Source: Methylocystis heyeri (GTDB lineage: Bacteria > Pseudomonadota > Alphaproteobacteria > Rhizobiales > Beijerinckiaceae). From it: 64,000 nucleotides of DNA. Position numbers and translations under genes: made by a program. The notes under the pieces are model-generated. The model saw only the letters and a list, made by a program, of their open reading frames with translations, was not told the DNA's origin and made no database searches. Shown in pieces: positions 1 through 8,970 of this stretch; the stretch's first letter is position 1, and each line of letters starts with the position of its first letter. The stretch is from NCBI RefSeq assembly GCF_004802635.2, contig NZ_CP046052.1, positions 620,001 to 684,000 on the forward strand. Direction: 5' to 3'.

Positions 1-2
1 CG

Positions 3-1322
3 CCCACCGCAACAGGCGGCATCCCCTCCGGCAGGACGACGATTTACGGCTTCGCGGGCGGAACCGACGCCGCCACGCCGAAATACGTCAAGCTGGCGAT
101 AGACAGCCAGGGGGCGCTCTATGGAACCTCGGCCTATGGCGGGGCCAATAATCTCGGAACCGTGTTCAGGCTGACCCCGCCCGGTCCGGGCCAGACCAAA
201 TGGACCGAGACAGTGCTTTACAGCTTCGCCGGCGGGAGCGACCTCGCCAATCCGCAAGCGGGCGTGGTGATGGACACCAGCGGGGCGCTTTATGGGGCGT
301 GGGGCGGACTTGTCTACAAGCTGACCCCGCCGGGGCCGAGTTGCGCCCCCACCGCCCCCAATCTTTGGTGCGAAACCATCCTTTACAATCAGGCGGTCTC
401 GCCGGAGGCGGTTCCGGATTCGCCCCTGATCTTCGATTCCCAGGGAGCGCTTTATGGGATCTCTTGGATTGCGATTGTGGGCGTTTTTGCCGGCGTCACG
501 CCAACCGAGCAGGATTTCGCTCTCGTCACCAAGCTGAGTCCGCCCGGCCCCAATTGCGCTCCCGTCGCGCCCAATCTGTGGTGCGCGGCCTCGCTCGCCA
601 GTTTCGACATGAGGGCGGGCAGCATTGCTAATCTTCCGTCGATCGCTCTCGTGATGGACTCGGCCGGCGCTCTCTACGGCACGACTCCCATTGGCGGCGC
701 GGGCGGTTACGGCACGGTGTTCAAGGCGACCCCGCCGGGGCCGAACTGCACGCCCACGGCGCCATTCCCCTGGTGCGGCTCGGTTCTGTACAACTTTTTC
801 GGCGCTGATGGCCAGACGCCCGCAGCGGAGCTGACCATCGACAGCAGCGGCAATCTCTATGGAACGACGCTCTCGAACGTCTTCAAGCTGACGCCGCCCG
901 GCCAGGATTGCAGGCCGATAAGCCAAAACCTCTGGTGCGAGACCACACTCTATGCTTTCACCGATCCATTGGGCGGCAGCGCTTCCCAGGCGGGCGTGAC
1001 CATGATCGGCGGCGCGCTCTACGGGACCGCCTCTCAGGGTGGTTCGGCCGGCAACGGCGTGCTGTTCCAGCTCAGGCCGCCGGTTCCACCCTCGACGAAA
1101 TGGACCGAAAACGTCCTTTACAACTTCTCGGGCGGCGCTGACGGCGGCAATCCTCTCGGCGGCGTGATCTTCGGTCCCACCGACTTCGGCTTCGGGGCGG
1201 CGATCTACGGCGTCACTGCGACGGGAGGCCCTGCCGGAAAAGGCGTGGTTTACCAGTTGCAGTGCAAACCGCAGACCGGCGAGATCTACGGCGGCGCGCA
1301 GCATGTCGTTTGCGCGCAATAG
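3..1322 (+). CDS. GloVer (Gloeo/Verruco) repeat protein, 5' end cut by window
   Basis: The frame is open from the window edge, so the start codon lies outside; 439 residues are visible. The protein is built of tandem repeats of about 50-60 residues with the pattern GALYGT..GG...GTVFKLTPP followed by W.E..LY.F, which matches the GloVer repeat family (TIGR03803, from memory). Such proteins are secreted or surface exposed, with a propeller-like fold presumed and no known activity. Two repeat subtypes occur: one with a cysteine pair (pattern C-P-x-x-x-x-x-W-C) and one without (KWTE). It ends with Q-C...GGA...C-A-Q, a tail shared with the next two genes, so the three are paralogues. The molecular function is unknown. 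Confidence 0.85.
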   Translation, partial: PTATGGIPSGRTTIYGFAGGTDAATPKYVKLAIDSQGALYGTSAYGGANNLGTVFRLTPPGPGQTKWTETVLYSFAGGSDLANPQAGVVMDTSGALYGAWGGLVYKLTPPGPSCAPTAPNLWCETILYNQAVSPEAVPDSPLIFDSQGALYGISWIAIVGVFAGVTPTEQDFALVTKLSPPGPNCAPVAPNLWCAASLASFDMRAGSIANLPSIALVMDSAGALYGTTPIGGAGGYGTVFKATPPGPNCTPTAPFPWCGSVLYNFFGADGQTPAAELTIDSSGNLYGTTLSNVFKLTPPGQDCRPISQNLWCETTLYAFTDPLGGSASQAGVTMIGGALYGTASQGGSAGNGVLFQLRPPVPPSTKWTENVLYNFSGGADGGNPLGGVIFGPTDFGFGAAIYGVTATGGPAGKGVVYQLQCKPQTGEIYGGAQHVVCAQ

Positions 1323-1328
1323 CGCTTC

Positions 1329-1355
1329 TTCCGCGGCGTGATTCACGCCGCGGAA
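1329..1355. terminator. 27-nt perfect hairpin between the first two GloVer genes
   Basis: Arms of 13 nt (TTCCGCGGCGTGA and its complement) flank a single T, seven bases after the upstream stop codon. The GC-rich stem could end transcription or protect the mRNA 3' end. No U-run follows, so a classical intrinsic terminator is not certain. Confidence 0.45.
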
Positions 1356-1407
1356 ACTCGCGCGGCTTAAACTTGCGGTTGAGTTTTTCACGCAGGAGTT
1401 TCGCATC

Positions 1408-2745
1408 TTGACTATCCTCGACGTCGGCCGTTTCGCGCTCGCGGCGGCGCTCGGCCTTTCGGCCTCCTCGGCTTCGGCGCAGGTTCGTGTCGGCGCCCCG
1501 CCATCGTCCTTCACCGTGGTTCGGCTTTACACTTTTTCCGGCGCCGATGGGGGAAACCCGGAAGCTGGTCTGACGGTCGACAGCGACGGCGCGCTGTATG
1601 GGACCACGGTGACAGGCGGCGGCGCCAATGCGGGCGTCGTGTTCAAACTGACTCCTCCGGCTCCCGGTAAAAGCAAGTGGACCGAGAGCGTGCTTTACAG
1701 CTTCTCGGGGCCCGACGGGGCCAGACCCTCGTTTACCCCGGCGCTCGACTCCCGAGGCGCGCTTTACGGAGCCACGTCTCAGGGCGGCGCGAACAATCTC
1801 GGAGTCGCGTTCATGCTGACTCCGCCCGTCGCCCCTTCGACGCAATGGGTCGAGACCAAGATTTTCGACTTCACTTACAGCGTCGGCAGTTGGCCCGGGG
1901 GCGCTTTCGTGTTTGACAGCAATGGAGCGCTCTACGGGGTGGGTGGGGAAGGCGGAGCCTCGGGCTATGGCACCGTATACAAGCTCACGCCCCCTGTTCC
2001 GCCGGCGACACAATGGACCGGCGTTGCTCTCTACAATTTCACCGGTGGGGCGGACGGACGCTATCCCGGACTAAAGCTCTTCATGGACACGAGCGGCGCG
2101 CTCTACGGTGGGACCGGAGATGGCGGGACGAGCGGAAATGGCGTCGTGTTCAAGCTCACGCCGCCCGGCGCCGATTGCGCACCCACGGCGCCAAATCTGT
2201 GGTGCGAGACCGTGCTCTATAGCTTTGCCGACGCCGCCGACGGCGTGGCCATTGCTGACGGCGTCACGATGGATTCCCACGGCGCGCTCTATGGCGCGAC
2301 CTACATGGGCGGCGCCAAAGGGCAGGGCCAGATTTTTAAATTGACGCCGCCGACGCCTCCTTCCAGTCAATGGAGCAAGACGACGCTCTACAGCTTCACG
2401 GGCGGCGCGGACGGAGGCAATCCTTTCGGCACTCCGGTTCTGGTGGGCGGCGCCCTTTACGGCGCAACCCTACATTATGGAAACTGTCCGAACTGCGGCG
2501 CGATCTATCAACTCAAGCCGCCGGTTACGCCATCTGCCCAATGGACCGAGAACACGCTTTGGAGCTTTACAGGCGACGCCGATGGTGGATCTGCGCCAAG
2601 CCTTACATTCGCCCCGTCCCAATTCGGACTAGGCGTCGCCGTCTATGGCGTAGCGACTTTTGGCGTCGGCGTCTTCAGCCTGCAATGCGCCCCGCGGGCG
2701 CGGCTGATCTCGGGCGGCGCCCTGCAGACGGCCTGCGCGCAATAG
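1408..2745 (+). CDS. GloVer repeat protein, secreted (second paralogue)
   Basis: 445 residues. The start is TTG at 1408, chosen because it lies at the position equivalent to the GTG start of the next gene, after the shared sequence GGAGTTT(C/T)GCATC that carries the ribosome binding site. A signal peptide is evident (residues 1-25, ...SSASAQ). Then come about eight GloVer repeats of the form F.G..G..P..G...D..GALYGTT..GG...GVVFKLTPP, one carrying the Cys-pair variant (ADCAPTAPNLWCE). The C-terminal tail has two conserved cysteines (LQC...QTACAQ). It sits 85 nt downstream of the first paralogue and 85 nt upstream of the third, consistent with tandem duplication. Export is inferred from the signal peptide; the function is not known. 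Confidence 0.88.
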   Translation: MTILDVGRFALAAALGLSASSASAQVRVGAPPSSFTVVRLYTFSGADGGNPEAGLTVDSDGALYGTTVTGGGANAGVVFKLTPPAPGKSKWTESVLYSFSGPDGARPSFTPALDSRGALYGATSQGGANNLGVAFMLTPPVAPSTQWVETKIFDFTYSVGSWPGGAFVFDSNGALYGVGGEGGASGYGTVYKLTPPVPPATQWTGVALYNFTGGADGRYPGLKLFMDTSGALYGGTGDGGTSGNGVVFKLTPPGADCAPTAPNLWCETVLYSFADAADGVAIADGVTMDSHGALYGATYMGGAKGQGQIFKLTPPTPPSSQWSKTTLYSFTGGADGGNPFGTPVLVGGALYGATLHYGNCPNCGAIYQLKPPVTPSAQWTENTLWSFTGDADGGSAPSLTFAPSQFGLGVAVYGVATFGVGVFSLQCAPRARLISGGALQTACAQ

Positions 2746-2830
2746 CTTGGTTTTGCGCAGGCGCGATTAACGGGGCGGCGACTCCTGCCGGCTAGTCTGG
2801 GGCTGAGTTTTCACGCCGGAGTTTTGCATC

Positions 2831-4150
2831 GTGTCTATCCTGAAGGCCGCCCGTTTCGCGCTTGCGGCGGCGCTCAGCCTGTCGGCCCCTTTCGCTTCGG
2901 CGCAGCAGCTTCGCCCCGAGGCCTCCTCGCACTTCGGCGTGGCGCCGCTTCATTCCTTTTCGGGCGGGGCCGACGGGGGCGGCAAAATCCTCAACCTGGC
3001 GGTCGATAGCGACGGCGCGCTTTACGGGACGACATCGGGGGGCGGCGCCAGCAATTTGGGCGTCGTATTCAAACTGACTCCGCCGGAACCCGGCAAAAGC
3101 AAATGGACCGAGACCATCCTTTACACTTTTTCCGGGGCCGATGGGGCGATTCCCATCTTTACCCCGACCATCAACTCCCAGGGAGCGCTCTACGGCGCCA
3201 CGACTTCGGGAGGGTCCGGCAACTACGGCGTCGCATTCAAGCTCACGCCGCCGGCGCCGCCCGCGACACAGTGGGTCGAGACCAAGATGGTGGACTTCAA
3301 TTTTTCCATCGGCGAAAATCCCCAAGGCGCCTTCGTAATGGACAGCAGCGGCGCGCTTTATGGGGGGGCCTATTCAGGCGGGGCCTCATACCGCGGGACG
3401 GTGTACAAGCTCACGCCGCCGGGGTCCGGCGTGGCACTTTATAATTTCACGGGCGGAGCCGACGGAGGCCAGCCGGGACTTACCTTCGCCATGGATGCGA
3501 ACCACGCGCTTTACGGCGCAGCCGGCATCGGCGGGGCGAACAGATACGGGGTCGTGTTCAAGCTGACCCCGCCCGGCGCAAATTGCACGCCCACGGCGCC
3601 CAATCTCTGGTGCGAGACCGTGCTCTACAACTTCGCCGGCGGGGCCGACGGCGGGTCTCCTGTCGGCGTCATCATGGATGCCCACGGCGCGCTCTATGGC
3701 GCGACTTTCCTCGGCGGCGCCGGCGGCTACGGCCAGGTGTTCAAACTGACGCCGCCGACCGCTCCCGCCACGCAATGGACCAAAACGGAGCTTTACAGCT
3801 TCACTGGAGGCGCCGATGGCGCCAATCCCTACAGCGCTCCCGTGCTCCTCGGCGGCGCCCTTTATGGCGCTGTTCCATATGGGGGAGGCTGCTCCTTGGA
3901 CCCCAACTGCGGCTCCATCTATCGGCTGAATCCGCCGGTTCCGCCCTCCACCCAATGGACCGAGGAAACGCTCTGGACCTTCACCGGCGGCATGGACGGC
4001 GCGCGCCCATACGCGGGTCTGACCATCGTCCCGGTCAATTTCGGACTCGGCGTCTACGGCGCCACAGCCAGCCAGGTCTTTGCCTTGCAGTGCCTGCCGC
4101 GGGCGCGGGAGGTCCTTGGCGGCGCCCTGCAAACGGCCTGCGCGCGTTAG
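2831..4150 (+). CDS. GloVer repeat protein, secreted (third paralogue)
   Basis: 439 residues with a GTG start at 2831 preceded by CCGGAG. The signal peptide (MSILKAARFALAAALSLSAP then FASAQ) closely resembles that of the preceding paralogue. About eight GloVer repeats follow, again with one Cys-pair repeat (ANCTPTAPNLWCE) and the shared C-terminal LQC...GGALQTACAR tail. Repeat order and tail match the second paralogue closely, so this pair is probably the most recent duplication. The gene converges on modC with only 18 nt between the stop codons. The function is unknown; secretion is inferred. Confidence 0.88.
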   Translation: MSILKAARFALAAALSLSAPFASAQQLRPEASSHFGVAPLHSFSGGADGGGKILNLAVDSDGALYGTTSGGGASNLGVVFKLTPPEPGKSKWTETILYTFSGADGAIPIFTPTINSQGALYGATTSGGSGNYGVAFKLTPPAPPATQWVETKMVDFNFSIGENPQGAFVMDSSGALYGGAYSGGASYRGTVYKLTPPGSGVALYNFTGGADGGQPGLTFAMDANHALYGAAGIGGANRYGVVFKLTPPGANCTPTAPNLWCETVLYNFAGGADGGSPVGVIMDAHGALYGATFLGGAGGYGQVFKLTPPTAPATQWTKTELYSFTGGADGANPYSAPVLLGGALYGAVPYGGGCSLDPNCGSIYRLNPPVPPSTQWTEETLWTFTGGMDGARPYAGLTIVPVNFGLGVYGATASQVFALQCLPRAREVLGGALQTACAR

Positions 4151-4168
4151 GGCTGCCGGATCGTCCTC

Positions 4169-5287
4169 TCAGCCTCCGCCATTGGCGCTGCCGGTGCGGC
4201 CCGGCGCGAAGGTGACCGCCTTGATCTGGGCGAACACGTCCATTCTGGGCGCAAACTCCAGCCGCTCCCAGGAAAGTCGGGTGACCCGCGCCAAAATGCG
4301 CGCGCCGGCGCCTTCCGGCCCCAAGCCGAGCACGGCCGTCATACGGTTTTCCTCGGAGGGCGCGACGCTCAGAATCCGCGCCGGAAGGACATTGAGGATC
4401 GTGCTCCTCGGCAGTAGCTCCCGCGCGAGGCTGACATCGGTCGCGAGGATACGGATGCGGCGAATTTCTCCTGCTGCGACAGGGGGAGAGGGAACCTCGA
4501 AACTGCCGCCGTCGGCCCGCAGAGAGGCGACGCCGTAGTTCGCATCATAGCGTTCCACTTTCGCGTTGAGGCTCACCGCCGCGGATCGGCTCTGCATCAG
4601 CGGCAGGTCGGGATCGCTCTGCAATCTCGCGAGCGGCCCCGAGGCGACCACGCGGCCGCCCTTCATCAGAACGAGGCGATCGGCGAGGCGCTCGACCTCC
4701 TCCATGTCGTGGCTCACATAGATGACGGGCATGGAGAGTTCTTCGTGCAGCCGCTCGAGGAAAGGAAGAATCTCGTCCTTGGTCATGCGGTCGAGCGCGG
4801 AGAGCGGCTCGTCCATCAGCATCAGTCTCGGCTGCGAAAGCAGCGCGCGGCCGATGGCGACGCGCTGGCGTTCGCCGCCGGAAAGATGCGACGGCGCCCG
4901 ATCCAGCAGCCCGGCGAGCCCGAGCAGGTCGACGACGTCGTCGAAACGGAGACTCTCGCCGTTATTGGGCTTGCGAGGCGCGCCGTAGGTCAGGTTCCGC
5001 CTCACCGACAGATGGGGAAAAAGGCTCGCTTCCTGAAACACATAGCCGATAGGCCGCTGGTGGGTGGGGCGGAAATAGCCGTCGTCCTGCCAGGTTTCGC
5101 CGTCGATGGCGATGAAGCCGTCGTCGAGGCGATTGAGGCCGGCGATGCAGCGCAGCAGCATGGTCTTGCCGCAGCCGGAATGGCCGAACAGCGCAGTGAC
5201 GCCGCGCGCCGGCGTCTCGAAAGCCGCATTGAGCTCGAATCGGCCCGCAAAGCCGCGGAACTTCGCCCGGATCGCCCCCCGGGTCAT
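4169..5287 (-). CDS. modC: Molybdate ABC transporter ATP-binding protein ModC
   Basis: 372 residues, the usual ModC length. It powers molybdate uptake through ModB. Walker A is GHSGCGKT (about residues 35-42), the ABC signature is [16 protein letters not shown], Walker B is [12 protein letters not shown], and the switch histidine lies in VIYVSHD. The C-terminal 80-90 residues form the molybdate-binding Mop/TOBE domain expected of ModC. The start ATG at 5287 overlaps the modB stop by 4 nt (ATGA), implying translational coupling. The frame stays open much further upstream, but that stretch is only a shadow of modB. Last gene of the modABC operon. Confidence 0.96.
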   Translation of the reverse strand: MTRGAIRAKFRGFAGRFELNAAFETPARGVTALFGHSGCGKTMLLRCIAGLNRLDDGFIAIDGETWQDDGYFRPTHQRPIGYVFQEASLFPHLSVRRNLTYGAPRKPNNGESLRFDDVVDLLGLAGLLDRAPSHLSGGERQRVAIGRALLSQPRLMLMDEPLSALDRMTKDEILPFLERLHEELSMPVIYVSHDMEEVERLADRLVLMKGGRVVASGPLARLQSDPDLPLMQSRSAAVSLNAKVERYDANYGVASLRADGGSFEVPSPPVAAGEIRRIRILATDVSLARELLPRSTILNVLPARILSVAPSEENRMTAVLGLGPEGAGARILARVTRLSWERLEFAPRMDVFAQIKAVTFAPGRTGSANGGG

Positions 5288-5973
5288 GCGCGGCCCGGGC
5301 GCGAGAAGCGCTTCTCGAGCAAAGTCATCGTCAATATCACCAGGAAAGCGAAGGCCGCCATGGCCCCGGCGAGGATATTGGCCTCGCGCCATTGCATCGT
5401 TTCGACATAATCGTAAACCGCGACGGAGAGCACTTTGGTCTTGCCCGGAATATTGCCCCCGATCATCAGCACGATTCCGAACTCGCCCACGGTATGGGCG
5501 AAGCCCAGCACGGCCCCGGTGAGAAAGCCGGGCAGGGCGAGAGGCACTGCGACGGTCCAGAACGCGCGCCATGGCGACGCCCGCAGCGTCGCCGCCGCCT
5601 CCAGCGGGCGGTCGCCCATCGCTTCGAAGGCGTTGCGAATAGGCTGGACCACGAAAGGCGTCGAATAGACCACCGAACCGATCACCAGCCCCTGGAAGGT
5701 GAACGCCAGAGTGCGGAGATTCCAGGCGCGGGCGATCCAGCCGCCGGGGCCGTCGGGCCCCAGCGCGACGAGCAGGTAAAAACCGAGCACCGTCGGCGGG
5801 AGAACCAGGGGCAGGGCGATCACCGTCGCCGCCGCCTCTTTCCACCATGCGCGGGAGCGCGCCAGCCACCAGGCCAGCGGCGTTCCGACAACGAGCAATA
5901 TCAGCGTCGTGAGCGCCGCGAGCTCGATGGTGAGACTGATGGCGGTCCAGGTTTCGGGCGGCAGGCTGGTCAT
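5284..5973 (-). CDS. modB: Molybdate ABC transporter permease ModB
   Basis: 229 residues with about five membrane helices. The binding-protein-dependent permease signature for contact with ModC is visible around [20 protein letters not shown] (EAA loop). The sequence [20 protein letters not shown] is the hallmark of the ModB/CysT family. It forms the inner-membrane channel of the molybdate importer. It starts 4 nt after the modA stop and overlaps modC by 4 nt, so the three are one operon. Confidence 0.96.
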   Translation of the reverse strand: MTSLPPETWTAISLTIELAALTTLILLVVGTPLAWWLARSRAWWKEAAATVIALPLVLPPTVLGFYLLVALGPDGPGGWIARAWNLRTLAFTFQGLVIGSVVYSTPFVVQPIRNAFEAMGDRPLEAAATLRASPWRAFWTVAVPLALPGFLTGAVLGFAHTVGEFGIVLMIGGNIPGKTKVLSVAVYDYVETMQWREANILAGAMAAFAFLVILTMTLLEKRFSRPGRA

Positions 5974-5977
5974 CCGG

Positions 5978-6739
5978 CTAGTTCTTGTCCCCGACGCCGT
6001 AGCCGTATTTTTTGACGATGGCTACGCCATCTGGACTTTTCAGAAAGGCGAGGAAAGCGACGGCGGCCTGATTGGCCGCGCCCTTTTTCAAGAGCACGGC
6101 GTCCTGCCGGATCGGCGTATAGAGATCCTGCGGCACGACCCACCTCGAACCGCCGCTGACTTTTGCGAGCTGCGAGAGCGCGACGAAGCCCATTTCGGCG
6201 TTGCCCGAATCGACGAACTGAAACGCCTGGGAGATGTTTTCGCCCTGCACCAGTTTCGGCTGCAGTTTCTCGTAGAGTTTCAGCGATTTCAGGGTTTCGA
6301 TCGCCGCCGCTCCGTAAGGCGCGCCCAAAGGATTGCAATAGGCGAGCTTCTCGAAGGAAGGCGCCTTCAGGGCCTCGGGGCCCGCGGAAAGAGCGGGGTT
6401 CTTGCTCCAGAGAACCAGCTTGCCGATCGCATAGGTGAAACGGCTGTCGGGGAGGGCGTAGCCATCCTCGATCGCCTTCTTCGGCCGGGCTTCGTCGGCG
6501 GAAAGGAAGACCTCGAAAGGCGCCTCCTGGGTGATCTGGGTATAAAGCTGGCCGCTCGATCCAAAGCTCAAGCTCGCCTCATGGCCGGTCTTCGCCTTGA
6601 AGGCGCCGGCGATTTCCTTTGCGGCTTCGGTGAAATTGGCCGCGACCGCGACATTGGTCTGAGCCGCCAGAACCTGCGCCGGGATCGCTGCGACCAGAAA
6701 CAGGCCCAGCCAGGCCAAGAGAAGGTTTTTGGGTTTCAT
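5978..6739 (-). CDS. modA: Molybdate ABC transporter substrate-binding protein ModA
   Basis: 253 residues. The start ATG at 6739 ([20 protein letters not shown]) was chosen because it begins a clean signal peptide ending near VLAAQ; the open frame extends further upstream but reads as non-coding sequence. The mature part begins [19 protein letters not shown] and has the oxyanion-binding [11 protein letters not shown] stretch typical of ModA. It is a periplasmic molybdate or tungstate binder that delivers to ModBC. About 50-100 nt upstream lies an AT-rich stretch (about 6790-6820) including ATGT-TTT-ACAT, a plausible promoter or operator site, but no clear ModE box is seen. Confidence 0.95.
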   Translation of the reverse strand: MKPKNLLLAWLGLFLVAAIPAQVLAAQTNVAVAANFTEAAKEIAGAFKAKTGHEASLSFGSSGQLYTQITQEAPFEVFLSADEARPKKAIEDGYALPDSRFTYAIGKLVLWSKNPALSAGPEALKAPSFEKLAYCNPLGAPYGAAAIETLKSLKLYEKLQPKLVQGENISQAFQFVDSGNAEMGFVALSQLAKVSGGSRWVVPQDLYTPIRQDAVLLKKGAANQAAVAFLAFLKSPDGVAIVKKYGYGVGDKN

Positions 6740-6895
6740 TCGATCGGCGCCCCCGGATGCGGCGCCTCCCGGCGCAAATTGCGATGAGAAAAAATATGGA
6801 TGTTTTACATAATGCTTTTCAAGCGAAAACTTCGCCGGCGGGTCGGGAGAGGGCCGGAGAGGCGGATCAACTCCCCGGCCCCCGATATGCTCGGC

Positions 6896-6937
6896 GCGCT
6901 CTCGGGCCGGACGGGAAGGCCCGACCGGCGAGAGCGC
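6896..6937 (-). terminator. GC-rich hairpin after the 94-aa gene
   Basis: Arms GCGCTCTCGGGCC and GGCCCGaccggcGAGAGCGC form a long interrupted stem between the small gene at 6948-7232 and modA. A second 15-nt perfect hairpin (6944-6958) overlaps the stop codon itself. There is no U-run. If it terminates, modABC must use its own promoter in the AT-rich stretch further downstream. Confidence 0.4.
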
Positions 6938-6947
6938 CCCGGAGCGC

Positions 6948-7232
6948 TCAGTGAGCGCGCGGCGCCGCAAGCGCCTCTAATTCCGCAGGGGTAAGGCGGA
7001 AAAAGCCTCTTCCTCCGGCGCGGGTGGCGAATTTGCCGCCGGCGCGGGCGCAGAGCCGTTTGAACCATTCTTCAGGGGTGAGATCGCTCGGGCAATAGTC
7101 GATCTTCAGCACGGTGGTGTCGGGCCGAAAACGAACATGCAGCAGGATCGGAGCGTTTTGCGCCGAGGCGGAGCTTTCCCCGCCCGCGGAAACTTCGTCG
7201 GCCTCGATCGCATAGGCGAGATTGCTCTGCAT
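6948..7232 (-). CDS. Conserved-looking small protein upstream of modABC
   Basis: 94 residues, with no family recognised. It is soluble and mixed in composition, with a central stretch PILLHVRFRPDTTVLKIDYC followed by PSDLTPEEWFKRLCARAGGKF and an Ala/Leu-rich end; two cysteines are present. A real gene is supported by normal codon usage, an ATG preceded by AAAGGAGCATG-like sequence (ribosome binding site right before the start) and a strong AT-rich promoter element about 55 nt upstream. It points the same way as modABC, 208 nt upstream of modA, so a molybdenum-related role is possible but only by proximity. Confidence 0.6.
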   Translation of the reverse strand: MQSNLAYAIEADEVSAGGESSASAQNAPILLHVRFRPDTTVLKIDYCPSDLTPEEWFKRLCARAGGKFATRAGGRGFFRLTPAELEALAAPRAH

Positions 7233-7285
7233 TTCATGCTCCTTTCCAGGGCGCTGGAGTCGCGAAGGCGCGACCGACGCAGCTC

Positions 7286-7302
7286 ATTATATAAACTATA
7301 TA
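7286..7302 (-). promoter_or_regulatory. TATATA-AAC-TATATA element with -10 TATAAT
   Basis: The plus strand reads ATTATATAAACTATATA in otherwise GC-rich DNA. On the minus strand this gives a perfect -10 (TATAAT, 7291-7286) about 55 nt upstream of the small gene at 7232. No good -35 is found at 17 nt, which suggests activator dependence. The paired TATATA blocks recall ModE half-sites, but the 3-nt spacing does not fit the usual ModE operator, so a ModE role is speculative. Confidence 0.45.
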
Positions 7303-7568
7303 CATAGCCCTATTGCCCGCTTCCGTCGGTTTTTGCAAGGGGGATTTGCGACGCAGGGCAGGGCGAGGCCCAGGCGGGAGGGCGATGTGGCAGTTTTGTC
7401 GCATCTCGCGGCAAATCAATATATTGCCTAAAATCTCGGCTCGATGCTCGTTGACGCCGGTCCGCGGCGGCAATTAATTCTCCTTATCTAATTTGGATAC
7501 ATAACGAAGCGCGGGCCTCTGAGCTTTTTGACCCTTTCTGATCCCGGGCGCTTCGGAGGAGTTCGTGA

Positions 7569-8831
7569 ATGATCGTCCGCGCCCTGAATTTCGTCCTACG
7601 CCAGCCTGCCGGAAATTTTCGCCTTCGAGCGGCCGATCGCAGCCGCGCCGCCGCTTTGACGCTCGCCCTCCTCGCTTTTCCGGGGGCGGCGCGCGCGATG
7701 GATCAGATCGGCTCCGGCGCCGCGATGGATCATTCCGACGCCATGAGCCCCATGCCGGGCGGGGCGACCGCCGGACATGGCGGCTCCGGCATGGCGGGCG
7801 AGCGCATTCCAGCGGGCGTGACCGGCGCCTATATGGTTCCCGCCGGCGAGGGCATGTTCAATTACACGCCGACCTTCATGCATATGAGCGGCAATTACGT
7901 CGGCTCGGAGCAGGTGTCTCCGCAGACCATCGCCTCCACGATTTTTTCCGGCCAGTTCATGACCATGACCATGAAGATGGGCGGCATGGGAGGCATGCCG
8001 ATGACCAAGACCATGATCATGCCGGTCATGCTGCGGATCGTGCCGTCGAGCATGGATTCGCAGATGCACATGTTCAACGGCATGTACGGCCTGACCGATT
8101 CCATCAATCTGATGGTGATGGGCAGCTACGCCCAGAAATCGATGACCATGACTACGTTCGCGGGCATGTCGGGCCTCGCGGTGCTTGGTCAAAGCTCGGG
8201 AAGCACGGAAGGCTTCAACGATGCGATGGTGGGTTTGAATCTGCGGCTTTATCAGGACGACGTCAATCATCTGCAAGCGGGACTAGCCCTAGCCCTGCCG
8301 GTGGGTGCGCAGACTTCCACGATTCAGATGCTCAGCGCCATGGGCGGCTATATGACCATGCGCGCGCCCTACGCCATGCAGATCGGAACGGGGACGGTCG
8401 ATCTCGTTCCCACTCTCGCCTACACCGGAAAGATGGGCCCCTGGTCCTGGGGCGCGATGTTTCGCGGGCGCTACGCCCTGGACAAGAACAGCGAGGGTTA
8501 CCAGTTCGGCGCTTCGAACGAGCTCACCGGCTGGGGCGGATATAGTTTCATTCCCGGCGTCACGGCTACCTTCCGGGTTGCGGGCTCGACGCAGGATCAT
8601 ATCCACGGCCAGGACCCGCTCATCAATGGACTCTCCTCCCCCGCCAATCCGCTCTATTACGGCGGCAAGCGCATCGATCTGCTGGGAGGCCTCGCCGTCT
8701 CGGGACGTCCCTTCGGCCTCGGCATGACGATTCTCGCGGTGGAGGCCGGCGGCCCGGTGTTCCAGGAACTCAACGGCCCGCAATTGGGCAAGGCGTGGCA
8801 GATCTCGGTCGCCGGCAGGGTGATGTTTTAG
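7569..8831 (+). CDS. Met-rich outer-membrane beta-barrel protein, possible copper role
   Basis: 420 residues. The start at 7569 has GGAGGA 8 nt upstream. An N-terminal export segment ends near PGAARA, then comes a Met/His/Gly-rich stretch (MDHSDAMSPMPGGATAGHGG) and a region of alternating aromatic/hydrophobic strands ending in F (VAGRVMF), typical of an outer-membrane barrel. Between residues about 95 and 215 methionine is extremely frequent (MTMTMKMGGMGGMPMTKTMI). Similar proteins, annotated only as transporter, often sit among copper genes (recollection). Met and His clusters are typical Cu(I) ligands in the periplasm, so a copper uptake or tolerance role is inferred. No copper gene is adjacent. 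In a methanotroph-like organism copper handling would be important. Confidence 0.7.
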   Translation: MIVRALNFVLRQPAGNFRLRAADRSRAAALTLALLAFPGAARAMDQIGSGAAMDHSDAMSPMPGGATAGHGGSGMAGERIPAGVTGAYMVPAGEGMFNYTPTFMHMSGNYVGSEQVSPQTIASTIFSGQFMTMTMKMGGMGGMPMTKTMIMPVMLRIVPSSMDSQMHMFNGMYGLTDSINLMVMGSYAQKSMTMTTFAGMSGLAVLGQSSGSTEGFNDAMVGLNLRLYQDDVNHLQAGLALALPVGAQTSTIQMLSAMGGYMTMRAPYAMQIGTGTVDLVPTLAYTGKMGPWSWGAMFRGRYALDKNSEGYQFGASNELTGWGGYSFIPGVTATFRVAGSTQDHIHGQDPLINGLSSPANPLYYGGKRIDLLGGLAVSGRPFGLGMTILAVEAGGPVFQELNGPQLGKAWQISVAGRVMF

Positions 8832-8970
8832 GGCTGCAAGGAGGCCAAAAAAGCAGCGTGCCGCCGCCGTCTTGCGCGGGCTGGCGTCAGTTTCGCCCAT
8901 TATTAAATATTGACCATCGGACTGTTTGGGGCAGGATCGACCCTGCGAGGACAGTTTGAGGGAAATAAGA

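Noticed and set aside
5288-5869. Extension of the ModC frame through modB
   Set aside because: Shadow of modB; the ModC N-terminus matches the family from 5287.
7288-7302. ModE operator
   Set aside because: TATATA halves are present but the spacing is 3 nt rather than the usual 6-7, so it is listed only as an AT-rich promoter element.
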